From Akkermansiaceae bacterium UBA2381 (lineage in GTDB: Bacteria; Verrucomicrobiota; Verrucomicrobiia; Verrucomicrobiales; DEV007), in the NCBI GenBank assembly GCA_002344215.1, contig DDSV01000054.1:167235-231234 (forward strand): DNA of 64,000 nt, written 5' to 3'. The position numbers and the translations under genes were made by a program. Positions 7,849 to 16,992 of this stretch are shown in pieces. A model generated the notes under the pieces. It saw only the letters and a list, made by a program, of their open reading frames with translations. It did no database searches and was not told where the DNA came from. How positions within the stretch are numbered: the first letter of the stretch is position 1; each line of letters starts with the position of its first letter.

Positions 7849-9855
7849 ATGGTTTGGCGCAACTCTTTTCTTTTCCTCCTGTGGACAGGGGCTGCATCGC
7901 TGCTTGCCTACGATCCGCCCGTCTCGATGCGCCCGCTTCGCAATGTCGCCGACATCCGGAAGTTGAGCTACGAGGAGTCCCGCCTCGCTCCTCCCGTTTC
8001 CCTCCGGGTGACGGTTCTCTCCCACCATCCGGATGGATTCGACGGACAGGACAACTCAGGGGGGCTGTTTTTCGAACTTCCAGCCGGAAAGCTCCCCCAT
8101 ATCGGCGACGAGGTCGAAGTCAGCGGGAATGTCACCGGCGGATTTTACGGACCCTATGTCATCATCGATGAGGCAAAAAGAGCGGGATGGCGGCAGCCGC
8201 CGAAACCTCTGAATTTCCGACCTGATTTTGTGCAAACCGGTCTCGGAGACAATCGCTGGGTCGAAATCGAGGGCCTGATGGTCGACGTGACTTTCGGTGA
8301 GTCGAAACGCGAGGGGTCGGGGCTGCTTGTAACGGGCCAAAGTGACCTCGTCATCCGTTTCCGCAATGCGCACGATGACTTCGACGTGACCGGACTTGAG
8401 CGTATGATCGGCTCCTGGGTGCGCCTTCAGGGGAGCGGAGCCCCGCTCTTTAATGACCAGCGCCAGCGCATCGGCTCGGACATCATCTGTTCCCGCAATC
8501 AATTCGTCTCGGTTCTTGAGAAGACTGAACAGTCTGAACCGGTCACCCTTGATGAGATCGGTCGATGGGATTCGCGACGGACGAGGCAGGGACTCGTCGA
8601 AACCAGCGGGACCGTGACTCTCGTTGAAGGGCCGTCAAGCCTGGTGGTCCAATCCGGAACGCACGGAGCACGCATCAACACCCTCACCCCGGTCGACGTT
8701 TCGGTGGAAGAACCGGTTATCCTCACCGGACTTCCCGAAACCCAGGGTTACTTTGTGGGACTTCGTTACGCGACCCTTTCGCCCTCCGAAACCGGCACCC
8801 CTCCGTCCGCCCCCGTCCCGGATGATAACCCGCTCTCACGTGACCATGCCTTTCAGCTGGTCACCTTTTCGGGAAAACTCATCGAAAAGGGCCGTGGCGT
8901 TATCAATGTTCAGGTCAATGAAGCCCTCGTACCTGTGAATTCTCCACCCGAGGTAAGTAAGATTCTTCCGCCGGAGGGCAGCATGCTGCGCATTCGCGGG
9001 GTGAAACGAGTCGAGGCAAACGAGAGGGGCGAAGTGCGTTCTGTTACCATTGCGATGCGCTCCGCGTCCGATGTTGAAGTCATCGCCGTGCCCTCATGGT
9101 GGACTCCCGCCCGCTACCTGACGGCCATTCTCATCCTCGCTTCCGGCGCTCTCCTTTTCCTCACCTGGCTGCTGGAATTGAACAAGCGAGTCAAAAAGCA
9201 GACGACCCTGATCAAGGAACAGATTGAGTCGAATGCCACCCTCGAGGAGCGCAACCGCATCGCCCGCGAATTGCACGACACCCTTTCCCAGGGGTTCTCC
9301 GGCGTCGGCTATCAGCTTGCCTCAGTCTCAAATCACCTCACCTCGGACCCTGACAAAGCAAGAACAAAACTCGATGCGGCCCGCCAGATGGTCGAGCACA
9401 GTCTCGCCGAGGCTCGTGATTCCCTCATCGGTCTGCGCGTCCCGGCCGGAGCGGAATCACTCGATTTCCCCAACGCCACTCTGACGGCGGCAAAATCCAG
9501 ATGCGAAGAGGCGGATGTGAACTTTGAAGCGGAGCGCAACAATTGGAGCGGCAGCGCCAAGCTTCCCGCCGAGACCGCTTATGCCTGTCATCGTATCGTG
9601 CTTGAGGCCGTGACCAATGCCCTGCGGCACAGCGGGGCGTCAAAGATCAGAGTCTCCATGGCGGCAGAAGCGGGGCGAGCCCGCATTGTCGTGGCCGACG
9701 ACGGGAAGGGATTTTCCACCACCGATCGCGCTCCTGAAGGACACTTCGGCATTCAGGGAATGCGCGAGCGGGCGCAACAACTCGGCGCAACTCTCGCCAT
9801 CCAGTCGGCTCCCTCCCAGGGCACTTCGGTTGAGTTAAGTTTGAATTTCCAATGA
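7849..9855 (+). CDS. Sensor histidine kinase, NarL/DesK type, with tandem OB-like extracytoplasmic repeats
   Basis: A 668-residue kinase. A signal peptide or anchor (residues 1-20) is followed by an extracytoplasmic region of about 400 residues, one membrane span (ILILASGALLFLTWLLEL, near residue 430), a coiled segment, a HisKA_3 dimerisation box ERNRIARELHDTLSQGFSG with the phospho-acceptor H476, and an HATPase domain with NALRHSGASKI, DDGKGF and GIQGMRERA. The extracytoplasmic part seems to contain about four repeats of an OB-fold-like pattern (for example DEVEVSGNVTGGFYGPYVII). Start ATG 7849 gives the cleanest signal sequence. A TAGAAT -10-like hexamer at 7835-7840 lies only 8 nt upstream. 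The gene overlaps the regulator gene by 4 bp (ATGA). Confidence 0.92.
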   Translation: MVWRNSFLFLLWTGAASLLAYDPPVSMRPLRNVADIRKLSYEESRLAPPVSLRVTVLSHHPDGFDGQDNSGGLFFELPAGKLPHIGDEVEVSGNVTGGFYGPYVIIDEAKRAGWRQPPKPLNFRPDFVQTGLGDNRWVEIEGLMVDVTFGESKREGSGLLVTGQSDLVIRFRNAHDDFDVTGLERMIGSWVRLQGSGAPLFNDQRQRIGSDIICSRNQFVSVLEKTEQSEPVTLDEIGRWDSRRTRQGLVETSGTVTLVEGPSSLVVQSGTHGARINTLTPVDVSVEEPVILTGLPETQGYFVGLRYATLSPSETGTPPSAPVPDDNPLSRDHAFQLVTFSGKLIEKGRGVINVQVNEALVPVNSPPEVSKILPPEGSMLRIRGVKRVEANERGEVRSVTIAMRSASDVEVIAVPSWWTPARYLTAILILASGALLFLTWLLELNKRVKKQTTLIKEQIESNATLEERNRIARELHDTLSQGFSGVGYQLASVSNHLTSDPDKARTKLDAARQMVEHSLAEARDSLIGLRVPAGAESLDFPNATLTAAKSRCEEADVNFEAERNNWSGSAKLPAETAYACHRIVLEAVTNALRHSGASKIRVSMAAEAGRARIVVADDGKGFSTTDRAPEGHFGIQGMRERAQQLGATLAIQSAPSQGTSVELSLNFQ

Positions 9856-10484
9856 GTAATCCCACCCCCACCCTCTCTGTCATGCTCGTCGATGACCACC
9901 TCATCGTGCGACGCGGTCTCGCCAGTCTCATCGGTGATGAACCCGATCTCACCGTAATCGCCGAAGCCAGCAGCGGGGAGGAGGCCATCGCCCTTGCCTC
10001 AACGCACCGTCCTGATGTAATTGTGTTAGACCTCCGGCTACGGGACATGAGCGGAATTGACGTCGCCGAGGCGCTGCGCGGCCACAAGATCCTGATGCTT
10101 TCCAGCTTCATGCAGGAGGAGGATGTCCGTCGCGTCTTCGACGCCGGGATCTCCGGCTACCTTTCGAAAGACAAAGACAGTGCCGAACTACTCAAGGCGA
10201 TTCGAGCCGTCGGCGGAGGGAACCGGTATCTCCCGCCGGAGATCTCGCTCCTCCTCGCGAAAAGCGAACACAGCAGTCATCTCACCCCGCGGGAACTGGA
10301 GATTCTGAAACTGGTCGCTCAAGGAAAGGCGAACAAGGAGATCGGTGAAATCCTTTCCCTTTCGGAAAACACGGTGAAAAATCATATCAAATCCATCCTT
10401 TCAAAACTCAATGCGAAGGACCGCACCCACGCGGTCACCGAGGCTTTGAAGCGCGGTCTTTTTCAGTTGGGACGGGGGAATTGA
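9852..10484 (+). CDS. NarL/FixJ-type response regulator
   Basis: A 210-residue protein with a receiver domain (MLVDDHLIVRRGL, phosphorylated D60 in VIVLDLRLRDMSG, conserved lysine in YLSKDKDSAELL) and a C-terminal LuxR-type helix-turn-helix (LTPRELEILKLVAQGK, SENTVKNHIKSILSKL). It overlaps the kinase gene by 4 bp, so the two are translationally coupled and form a cognate pair. Its targets are unknown; the adjacent P-type ATPase gene, transcribed divergently from the kinase gene, is one possibility. It converges on the DUF1592 gene with a 78 bp gap in which I see no clear terminator. Confidence 0.95.
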   Translation: MSNPTPTLSVMLVDDHLIVRRGLASLIGDEPDLTVIAEASSGEEAIALASTHRPDVIVLDLRLRDMSGIDVAEALRGHKILMLSSFMQEEDVRRVFDAGISGYLSKDKDSAELLKAIRAVGGGNRYLPPEISLLLAKSEHSSHLTPRELEILKLVAQGKANKEIGEILSLSENTVKNHIKSILSKLNAKDRTHAVTEALKRGLFQLGRGN

Positions 10485-10562
10485 GACGCCCCTAGAAATT
10501 TTGGAGAGGAATCTAAGGTGCCTCTGGAACGCTTGGGGCCCGTCAACAGGGGGAAGGTCCGC

Positions 10563-13193
10563 TTACCGTGTCCGAAAGGTTTCGCTCTCGATCAGAGCGA
10601 TGAGGAGGTCGCGGAATCCACCTCCGTCATCCGTGATTCTTTCCACGATCGCTTGGATCTCGACCTGCTCGGCGTAGGAGGGCACACGGCCGGTCCCATA
10701 GATCATGAGCTTCTCCGCGAGGCATTCCGAGACGAGATCGATGTTGGCGACGAGCCACTTTTTAAAATCCAGGTAACCCTCGATCCGCGTGCCGTCGGGG
10801 AGGACGCCGGACGAGTCGATCGGGACATCGACACCGGGCCAGTTTTCGCGCCAGCGCCCCACGGGATCGAATTTCTCCAGCGCGAAACCGATGGGATCGA
10901 TGTGGCGATGACAGCTTGCGCAGTCGGCCGCCTTCGTGTGAGCCGCGAGGAGTTCGCGCGGAGTCGTCGTGCCCTGCGTGTCGGGCGTCAGCGCGGGCAC
11001 GTTCTGCGGCACGGGCGGGGGTGGCATTCCGAGGATGTTCTCGAGCACCCAGACTCCCCGTAGGACGGGCTGGGTATCGACCCCGTTCGCCGTCGCCATC
11101 ATCGTGCCCGAGAGTCCTAACAAACCACCGTATCGACCGGCCGGATCGATGCGGAGGCGCTCGATCTTCATGTGATCGTTCTGATAGGTGACCGAGGCGC
11201 CCGCGAGCGACTTTCCACGGGGGGGATATTCATAGTTCTCCTCGGCGAAGCGCCGCGAGGTGAGGAGAAAATCGGGGGCGATCCAGTCCTTCATGGGACG
11301 ATTCTCTTCGATCATCTTCGCGAAGAAACGCTCCGCCTCGATCCCGGCGAGTTCGACTTCTTCGGCCGTGAAGTCGAACGAGGCGTCGGGCATGATCTCG
11401 GGGAGCAGTCTCGTGTGGAGCCATTGCCCCGTGAAATCCTGAATCATCGGAGCCGACGGACTCGTCGGGATGAGCCGCTCGATCTCGCTCCGCAGGACCG
11501 CCGGATCATTCAGTTTCCCCGCGCGCGCCAGCAGGACGAGCTGACTGGTCGGGGGATAGCGGGTCAGAAAGTAGGCGATGCGACTGGCTAGATCGTGCTG
11601 ATCGAGCGGACCGGGGCTTGTCTCGCGATAGAGGAATCGCGGAGAGATGAGAGCCTGCCGCACGATGAGATGCATCCCCTCGTCGAAGCTGTGGCCGGTG
11701 CTCCAGTGCTCCTGCGCCATTTGCACATAGGCGGAGACGGTGGCCTCGTCGACCGGTCGCCGGAAGAGGCGCATCAGGAATCCGCGGGTACCGCGGCGGG
11801 CGTAGTCGGCGTCGGATTCACCCTCGTTTCTCGCGGTGAAGCTGTATTCGCGGATGCCGGCGCGGCGTTTGTCCTTAGGTCCATCGACGAGGGCGAAGGG
11901 ACCCTCTACGCTGAGTCCGTGGATCTCGAGCGCAGGCCCGAACTCGTGATACTCGTAGGCGAAGGTGTCACCAAGATTCCGTGCGGTTCCGTCGTCGCGG
12001 GTCATCGCCAGAATCTGACGGGTGCGCTTCGATTCCATCGTCGCTTCGGTTAGATTGAGATCGGGATTGTCGTAGTGGCGGCGATAGATCTCCCATCCGT
12101 TACGGCCCCGCAGACTGGTGACGGAGGCCCGGCGATTGGGCGCGGGGAAGAGCATCTCCTGCCAGGCGGCGAGGAAACGTTGGTCTTCGCGGAAGCGGTG
12201 CTCGAGCAAGGCGGTCAGAACGGCCGGATCGTGGGTCAGCTCGGCGTTGGCCCATCGGAGCAGCAGGGTCTGGCCTTCGTAGAGTTCGGCATCGAAGGTG
12301 AAGGTCCCGGGCGATTCGGAGGTGACCTCGAATTCACCGAGGAGACGGAACGATTTTGTCCCGGAGCGGTCGCTCGCGGCTACTTCGCGCGCCCGGACTT
12401 CGAGGGTGAGCGACTTGTCATCCCTGGGACGGAAGGTCGAGGCATCGACGGTGACGCGGTAGGTGCCCGAGGTGGTGATCTCGATCTTGCTCGGCCAGGT
12501 GCTGCTGCGCATAATCGAGTCGGTGCTGCCGCAGGCCAGTCGCAGGGCATCCCCGTGGATCGTCGCGGCGGAAAAGCTGAGGACGAGATCCTCCACTCCG
12601 GCCTTGCGGACGGTGGATGCGGGTAGCGCCCGCGGCGGAGGGAAAAGCTCGTCGGCGATCTGACCGGCCACTTCCTGATACGCCGCCAGGAGCGGGGGCG
12701 AAAGGACGAGGGCCTCGCTCACGGTGTCGAAGCCGTGCTCGCGGTTGTCTTTTGGAAATCCGGCGGGCAATTCGAACTCATCCATGCGGAAAGTCGTCCG
12801 TATCGTGTTGCGGTACTCGAGACGGTTGAGGCGGCGGGGAAGGGTCCCGCCGATGGGGGTGTGCTTCCTCAGATTTTCATCGAGAAAGGCGAGGAGGGCT
12901 TTTTTATCGTCAGCAGTGGGCTGAGGCTTGTCGGGCGGCGGCATGTGTCCGTGCTCGAGCACCTTGTAGGCCCGATACCATTGGTCGACCGCTGCCGCAT
13001 CGTCCCACGCGATGGTCACCTGATCGAGATTCACCCCGCCCTTTTCCGAATCGGCGTCATGACATTCCGAGCAGATCCTGTAAAGAATGTCCTGAACCGG
13101 TTGAGGCACCGGTTCGGCCCGGGCCGGAAGTTCCGGGAGCACCCATGCCGCAGCGAGGAACGCGAATCGACTTGCAAAACTAAATCCTGACAT
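10563..13193 (-). CDS. Exported DUF1592/DUF1588 protein with cytochrome c-type haem motif
   Basis: An 876-residue exported protein of the planctomycete/verrucomicrobial DUF1587-DUF1592-DUF1588-DUF1585 architecture. A signal peptide (MSGFSFASRFAFLAAAWVL) precedes a c-type haem motif CSECH near residue 40. Then come the DUF1587 segment RRLNRLEYRNTIRTTF, the DUF1592 segment LASRIAYFLTRYP, the DUF1588 segment LGLSGTMMATANGVDTQP with a second CASCH motif, and a C-terminal DUF1585 part. Members are thought to act in the periplasm on unknown substrates, possibly polysaccharide-related. The start at 13193 shares one base with the stop of the DUF1552 gene (TGATG), which indicates translational coupling and excludes the longer upstream frame. 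Confidence 0.9.
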   Translation of the reverse strand: MSGFSFASRFAFLAAAWVLPELPARAEPVPQPVQDILYRICSECHDADSEKGGVNLDQVTIAWDDAAAVDQWYRAYKVLEHGHMPPPDKPQPTADDKKALLAFLDENLRKHTPIGGTLPRRLNRLEYRNTIRTTFRMDEFELPAGFPKDNREHGFDTVSEALVLSPPLLAAYQEVAGQIADELFPPPRALPASTVRKAGVEDLVLSFSAATIHGDALRLACGSTDSIMRSSTWPSKIEITTSGTYRVTVDASTFRPRDDKSLTLEVRAREVAASDRSGTKSFRLLGEFEVTSESPGTFTFDAELYEGQTLLLRWANAELTHDPAVLTALLEHRFREDQRFLAAWQEMLFPAPNRRASVTSLRGRNGWEIYRRHYDNPDLNLTEATMESKRTRQILAMTRDDGTARNLGDTFAYEYHEFGPALEIHGLSVEGPFALVDGPKDKRRAGIREYSFTARNEGESDADYARRGTRGFLMRLFRRPVDEATVSAYVQMAQEHWSTGHSFDEGMHLIVRQALISPRFLYRETSPGPLDQHDLASRIAYFLTRYPPTSQLVLLARAGKLNDPAVLRSEIERLIPTSPSAPMIQDFTGQWLHTRLLPEIMPDASFDFTAEEVELAGIEAERFFAKMIEENRPMKDWIAPDFLLTSRRFAEENYEYPPRGKSLAGASVTYQNDHMKIERLRIDPAGRYGGLLGLSGTMMATANGVDTQPVLRGVWVLENILGMPPPPVPQNVPALTPDTQGTTTPRELLAAHTKAADCASCHRHIDPIGFALEKFDPVGRWRENWPGVDVPIDSSGVLPDGTRIEGYLDFKKWLVANIDLVSECLAEKLMIYGTGRVPSYAEQVEIQAIVERITDDGGGFRDLLIALIESETFRTR

Positions 13194-14476
13194 CACGAGA
13201 AAAGTTGATTCAGGTTCCGCGAGGCGTTGGAGAAATTCTCCTGCTCGATCCCGAGACGCTCCATCAGGGTGAGGTAAAGATCGCCGAGCAGGGGAGCGTC
13301 GGGCTTTTTCGGGTCGATCGCGAGATGCTGCCCGTGTTTGAATCCGCCGCCCGCGACGAGGGTGGGCAGATTCGCATTGCTGTGACGGCTCGCATCGCCC
13401 ATCCCCGTCCCTAACAAAATCACCGTGTCGTCGAGGAGTGATTTTCCCTCGGGATTTTTCTTCTCCGAGAGCTGGCGGAGGAATCCGGCGAAACACTCGA
13501 TGTGGGCGCGCTCGATCGCGACGAGGTCGGCGATCATTTCGGGATCGTTTCCGTGGTGGGAGAGGGCGTGGTAGCCCGCCTTGAGAATCTCACCCTCGAT
13601 CGCAAAGACCTGCCCGAGACCGTCGAGGAAGAGCGAGAGCACTCGCGTCGAGCCCGAGTCCAGCGCGAGGACCATGAGGTCATACATGATGCTGCCCGCC
13701 TCCATCTGGAGATTCGGGGTGATCGGATCGTAGGCGGGGAGCCGGTAATCGGTCCCGGGGACGGGTTCGTCGAGCGTCGCCAACTGACGGTCCATGCGCT
13801 TTTCCACGGCGCGGAAGGAGTCGAAAAACTCGTCCAGCTTCTCGCGGTCCCGCTGCGGGAGGGAGGCCTGAAAACGCTTCGCGTCCTCGAGGACGCTGTC
13901 GAGTGAGCTCTTTCCGCTCCGGAGCAGGTACTCGGCGCGCTCGCGATCCGCCTTTGAGATAAAGAGCTGCTTGTAGAGCACGCTTGGTCTCATGATCGTA
14001 GGCAGACCAACGCCCTGTTTCGTGAAGCTCATCGTCTTCGCCCCCTCGCCGACGCCGGTGGCGAGTTCGATCGAGGCAAAGCGCGAATTTCCTCCGATCT
14101 GATCGGCGATCTGCTGGTCGAGCGAATAGCTGCCGGGAGATTTGCCGCTGAGGAAATTGATCCAGGCCTCGTGACCGTTCGGGGCGCGGTGGTCAAGTCC
14201 CGAGAAAATCGTGAATTGATCGCGATGGGCGGTGATCGGCGCCAGGGTCCTCGGCATCGTGTAGGCGGCACCGGTCTCCTTCGGAAAAAAGGCGTTCTGG
14301 TGCCAACCGAGATAGGCGCCGATCGCGACGAAATTCCGGGCCGTTTTGGGATCGAGGTGCGCTTTTTCTTCCGCGAAGGCCTCGAGTGACGGCAACGCGA
14401 TCGTCGCCACCGTGCTTCGGAGGAAAAGGCGGCGGTCAATCCGCGATTGGAAAAGTGAGGGAGCTTTGGCTTCCAT
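13193..14476 (-). CDS. DUF1552 protein with Tat-like signal
   Basis: A 427-residue protein. The N-terminus has a twin-arginine-type signal (RIDRRLFLRSTVATIALPSL), suggesting export of a folded protein. The body matches the DUF1552 pattern: early NFVAIGAYLGWHQNAFFP, central SGLDHRAPNGHEAW and SYSLDQQIADQIGG, and the late region GTGMGDASRHSNANLPTLVAGG. DUF1552 genes are regularly found directly upstream of DUF1592 genes in PVC bacteria, as here; the pair is thought to work together in the periplasm, but the reaction is unknown. ATG 14476 starts the signal peptide; the frame upstream is open but arginine-rich and non-homologous. Confidence 0.9.
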   Translation of the reverse strand: MEAKAPSLFQSRIDRRLFLRSTVATIALPSLEAFAEEKAHLDPKTARNFVAIGAYLGWHQNAFFPKETGAAYTMPRTLAPITAHRDQFTIFSGLDHRAPNGHEAWINFLSGKSPGSYSLDQQIADQIGGNSRFASIELATGVGEGAKTMSFTKQGVGLPTIMRPSVLYKQLFISKADRERAEYLLRSGKSSLDSVLEDAKRFQASLPQRDREKLDEFFDSFRAVEKRMDRQLATLDEPVPGTDYRLPAYDPITPNLQMEAGSIMYDLMVLALDSGSTRVLSLFLDGLGQVFAIEGEILKAGYHALSHHGNDPEMIADLVAIERAHIECFAGFLRQLSEKKNPEGKSLLDDTVILLGTGMGDASRHSNANLPTLVAGGGFKHGQHLAIDPKKPDAPLLGDLYLTLMERLGIEQENFSNASRNLNQLFS

Positions 14477-14550
14477 AGAGAACCATCGCACATGAGGACG
14501 GCCCTTTCTATCCGCGCAAGAACGTTTGTCCAGTTTCCGGCCGGTTGTTG

Positions 14551-15579
14551 TCAGGCAGCCGCCTCTTTTGCCCGCTTCGCCTTCACTTCGCCGACGAGCA
14601 CGGCACCGTAGGCACGCAGACGTTCGAAGCCGAGGAGGCAAAGCCCTACCGCAAGTAGGGCGATCACGGTGCCTCCGATGCCGAGAGCGGATTGCTCCTG
14701 CTGCAGCGTCCACACGAGCTGACCGACACACAGGATCGCCACGAAAAACAGGGTGGGCTTGCGGCCGATGAAATCGACCATGAACGCACCGAGAGGTGCG
14801 CCAAAGGCGACGACGGGTGCCGCTGCGAGCCAATTCTCATAGACGCCGGGTTGCACTCCGGTGAAGGCCGCTTTTGTCGCGATGCCGATTAGGGAGGTGA
14901 AGGCCATGATCACGACCGAAGTGGGAATCGCGATCTTTAGGTCGGCACGGCAGAGGAGCACCAGCACGGTGTAGAGAACCATGTCGATGCCGACGCCGGT
15001 GACAGAAGCCACGGTCGCTCCCGAGAGAAGACCGATCATCAGTCCGACGCGAATGTCCCAGCGTTCGTCGAAGTCGGTCATGCCCTCGTGCGAGGCGATC
15101 TCGCCGATACGCCTGAGATGGAGCAGACCGAAACTGCCCCAGACGACCGCAAAAACGAGCTTGATCCAGAGAGACGGAACATAGGGAGCGATCAGAAAAA
15201 TGCCTAGAGGAGTGCCGATGAGAGATCCGACCATGGTCCCCTTCAACATCGCCCAGGCTAGAGGCTGGCGGCGGGCGAGGATGAAAATGCTGGCACTCGT
15301 CATGCCAATCGACTGCACCGCAAAACTGAAATCGCGGCCCAGTTGCGCCGGCAAATCGAAGAGCAGCACGAGGATGGGAAAACCCACTGTGCCTCCACCC
15401 ATCGGAGTCGATCCGGCGGCATAGCTGCCGAGGGCCATGGCCAGGGCGATCGGCCAGTGGGCCTTTACTTCTTCCCAGCGATCATGACCGAAGACGAGCC
15501 ATGCCCACACGCTGAAAAAGAGACCGATCCAGAGGAACCAGATCCACAGGTGTTGTTTTCTTTTGGGGGCAATGGACAT
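14551..15579 (-). CDS. TauE/SafE-family membrane permease
   Basis: A 342-residue polytopic membrane protein with about eight hydrophobic spans. The TauE/SafE signature is visible in GSYAAGSTPMGGGTVGFPIL and in the second half (LLSGATVASVTGVGIDMVLY). The family moves small sulfur- or carbon-containing anions such as sulfite, sulfoacetate or taurine-derived compounds; the substrate here is not known. It lies 21 bp downstream of the antiporter gene and 74 bp upstream of the DUF1552 gene on the same strand, so at least the antiporter and permease form an operon. The LysR gene divergent from the antiporter is the likely regulator. Confidence 0.85.
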   Translation of the reverse strand: MSIAPKRKQHLWIWFLWIGLFFSVWAWLVFGHDRWEEVKAHWPIALAMALGSYAAGSTPMGGGTVGFPILVLLFDLPAQLGRDFSFAVQSIGMTSASIFILARRQPLAWAMLKGTMVGSLIGTPLGIFLIAPYVPSLWIKLVFAVVWGSFGLLHLRRIGEIASHEGMTDFDERWDIRVGLMIGLLSGATVASVTGVGIDMVLYTVLVLLCRADLKIAIPTSVVIMAFTSLIGIATKAAFTGVQPGVYENWLAAAPVVAFGAPLGAFMVDFIGRKPTLFFVAILCVGQLVWTLQQEQSALGIGGTVIALLAVGLCLLGFERLRAYGAVLVGEVKAKRAKEAAA

Positions 15580-15600
15580 AAACGGGATGGGTTTGGCGGG

Positions 15601-16902
15601 TCAAGCCGGAGCTCTGTGGGAATCGGGGACGACCTTTAGATCTTCCTCCGGCTTTTCCTTCCCTACCATCAGCTCGAATATGGGGGAAGCCATTAGAGTC
15701 GTAACGACGGCCATGATGACGAGGGTCGCGAAGAGCCCTTCGGAAATGATCCCCCGCTGCAGACCGATGTTGATGATGATCAGCTCCATCAGTCCGCGCG
15801 CGTTCATGAGAATGCCGATGCCCATGGACTCTCGTCCGGAGATGCCCGTGGCCCGGGCCGCAAGGGTGCAGGCGGCCCATTTTCCGAGGACGGCGGCCAC
15901 GAGGACGGCGGCGCACATGCCCCAGAGGAACCAGGTGTTAAGCAGGCCGATCTTGGTGTTGAGGCCCGAGTAGGTGAAGAAGAGGGGCAGAAGGAGCGAG
16001 ACCGCGAGCGGCTGGATTCGTGCGATGAAGTCCCTGACAAAGACACCTCGCGGCATGGCCGCGCCCATGATGAAAGCCCCGAAGACGGCGTGCAGGCCGA
16101 TCATGTCGGTAAACCAGGCGCCCAGAGCCATGAGCGCGAGCCCGACGACGAGTCCAGCATCGGAGAGGGTGTCGTCCTTTTCAATAAAGTAGCGGGCCAG
16201 TAGGGGCATGAGCGGGCGGATGATCCCGAGAGTCACGATGACGTAGCCGAGAGCGCCTCCGATATTGTAAAGCGATCGTCCGATCTCCCCGTCAAAGCTC
16301 GCCAGGACGACGGCGAGGAGGATCCAGGCCATCGCATCATCGAGCGCACCCGCGCCAATTGCCACCGTTCCCATCGTTGTACCGGCGAGGCCTTTGAAAT
16401 GGATGATGCGCGCCAGCATCGGAAAGGCGGTGATGCACATCGATGCGCCGAGAAAGAGCATCGCCTCGGTCAGCGAGGTCTTTTCCGGGAACAGCTCAGT
16501 GTGGTGATAAATGAACCAGGCGAGCCCGCATCCGAGGAGAAAGGGAGTGATCATCCCCGCGAGAGAGACCGCGATGGAGCTTTTCATCCTCTTTTGGACA
16601 ATATCGAGTCGGAACTCGAGCCCGACAATGAACATGTAGAGCGCCAGCCCCAACTGCGAGGCGGGGTAAAGATAGGATGAGGTGTCGCGTTCCGACTGGG
16701 TGGGATCCCACGGGAAAAGCCAGGCCTGCCACTCCGGTGCAACCAGCCCGAAGAGCGAGGGCCCAAGGAGCACGCCGGTGATCATCTCGGCGACCACCTG
16801 AGGTTGTCCGAACCGCGCCGCGATCATCCCGACGATCCGACAGGCGAGCAGGATCACGGCGATCTGCAGGAAAAACTGAATGGCTAACTCGAGATTGTTC
16901 AT
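15601..16902 (-). CDS. Cation:proton antiporter (CPA2 / KefB-like, Na+/H+ exchanger family)
   Basis: A 433-residue membrane protein with about twelve hydrophobic spans. The monovalent cation:proton antiporter-2 pattern is clear: PQVVAEMITGVLLGPSLFGL early, GASMCITAFPMLARI in the middle, a central GALDDAMAWILLAV with the paired acidic residues DD typical of the ion-binding site, and RGLMELIIINIGLQRGII late. No TrkA-N nucleotide-binding domain follows, so it is not a full KefC. It probably exchanges Na+ or K+ for protons at the inner membrane. ATG 16902 gives the usual short N-terminus. It is divergent from the LysR regulator across 90 bp. Confidence 0.88.
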   Translation of the reverse strand: MNNLELAIQFFLQIAVILLACRIVGMIAARFGQPQVVAEMITGVLLGPSLFGLVAPEWQAWLFPWDPTQSERDTSSYLYPASQLGLALYMFIVGLEFRLDIVQKRMKSSIAVSLAGMITPFLLGCGLAWFIYHHTELFPEKTSLTEAMLFLGASMCITAFPMLARIIHFKGLAGTTMGTVAIGAGALDDAMAWILLAVVLASFDGEIGRSLYNIGGALGYVIVTLGIIRPLMPLLARYFIEKDDTLSDAGLVVGLALMALGAWFTDMIGLHAVFGAFIMGAAMPRGVFVRDFIARIQPLAVSLLLPLFFTYSGLNTKIGLLNTWFLWGMCAAVLVAAVLGKWAACTLAARATGISGRESMGIGILMNARGLMELIIINIGLQRGIISEGLFATLVIMAVVTTLMASPIFELMVGKEKPEEDLKVVPDSHRAPA

Positions 16903-16992
16903 GGGCGGAGTCCGTGAAAGAGTAGAAAGTGCCACAATGCACTTGTAACAAAAATAGAGATTTGATATTGATCCTATGCCGAATCGTTATCG

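Noticed and set aside
12735..13190. Open frame on the plus strand inside the DUF1592 gene
   Set aside because: Shadow of a gene with clear DUF1587 and haem motifs on the other strand.
13194..13496. N-terminal extension of the DUF1592 gene
   Set aside because: It lies inside the DUF1552 gene in another frame, and a proper signal peptide begins at 13193.
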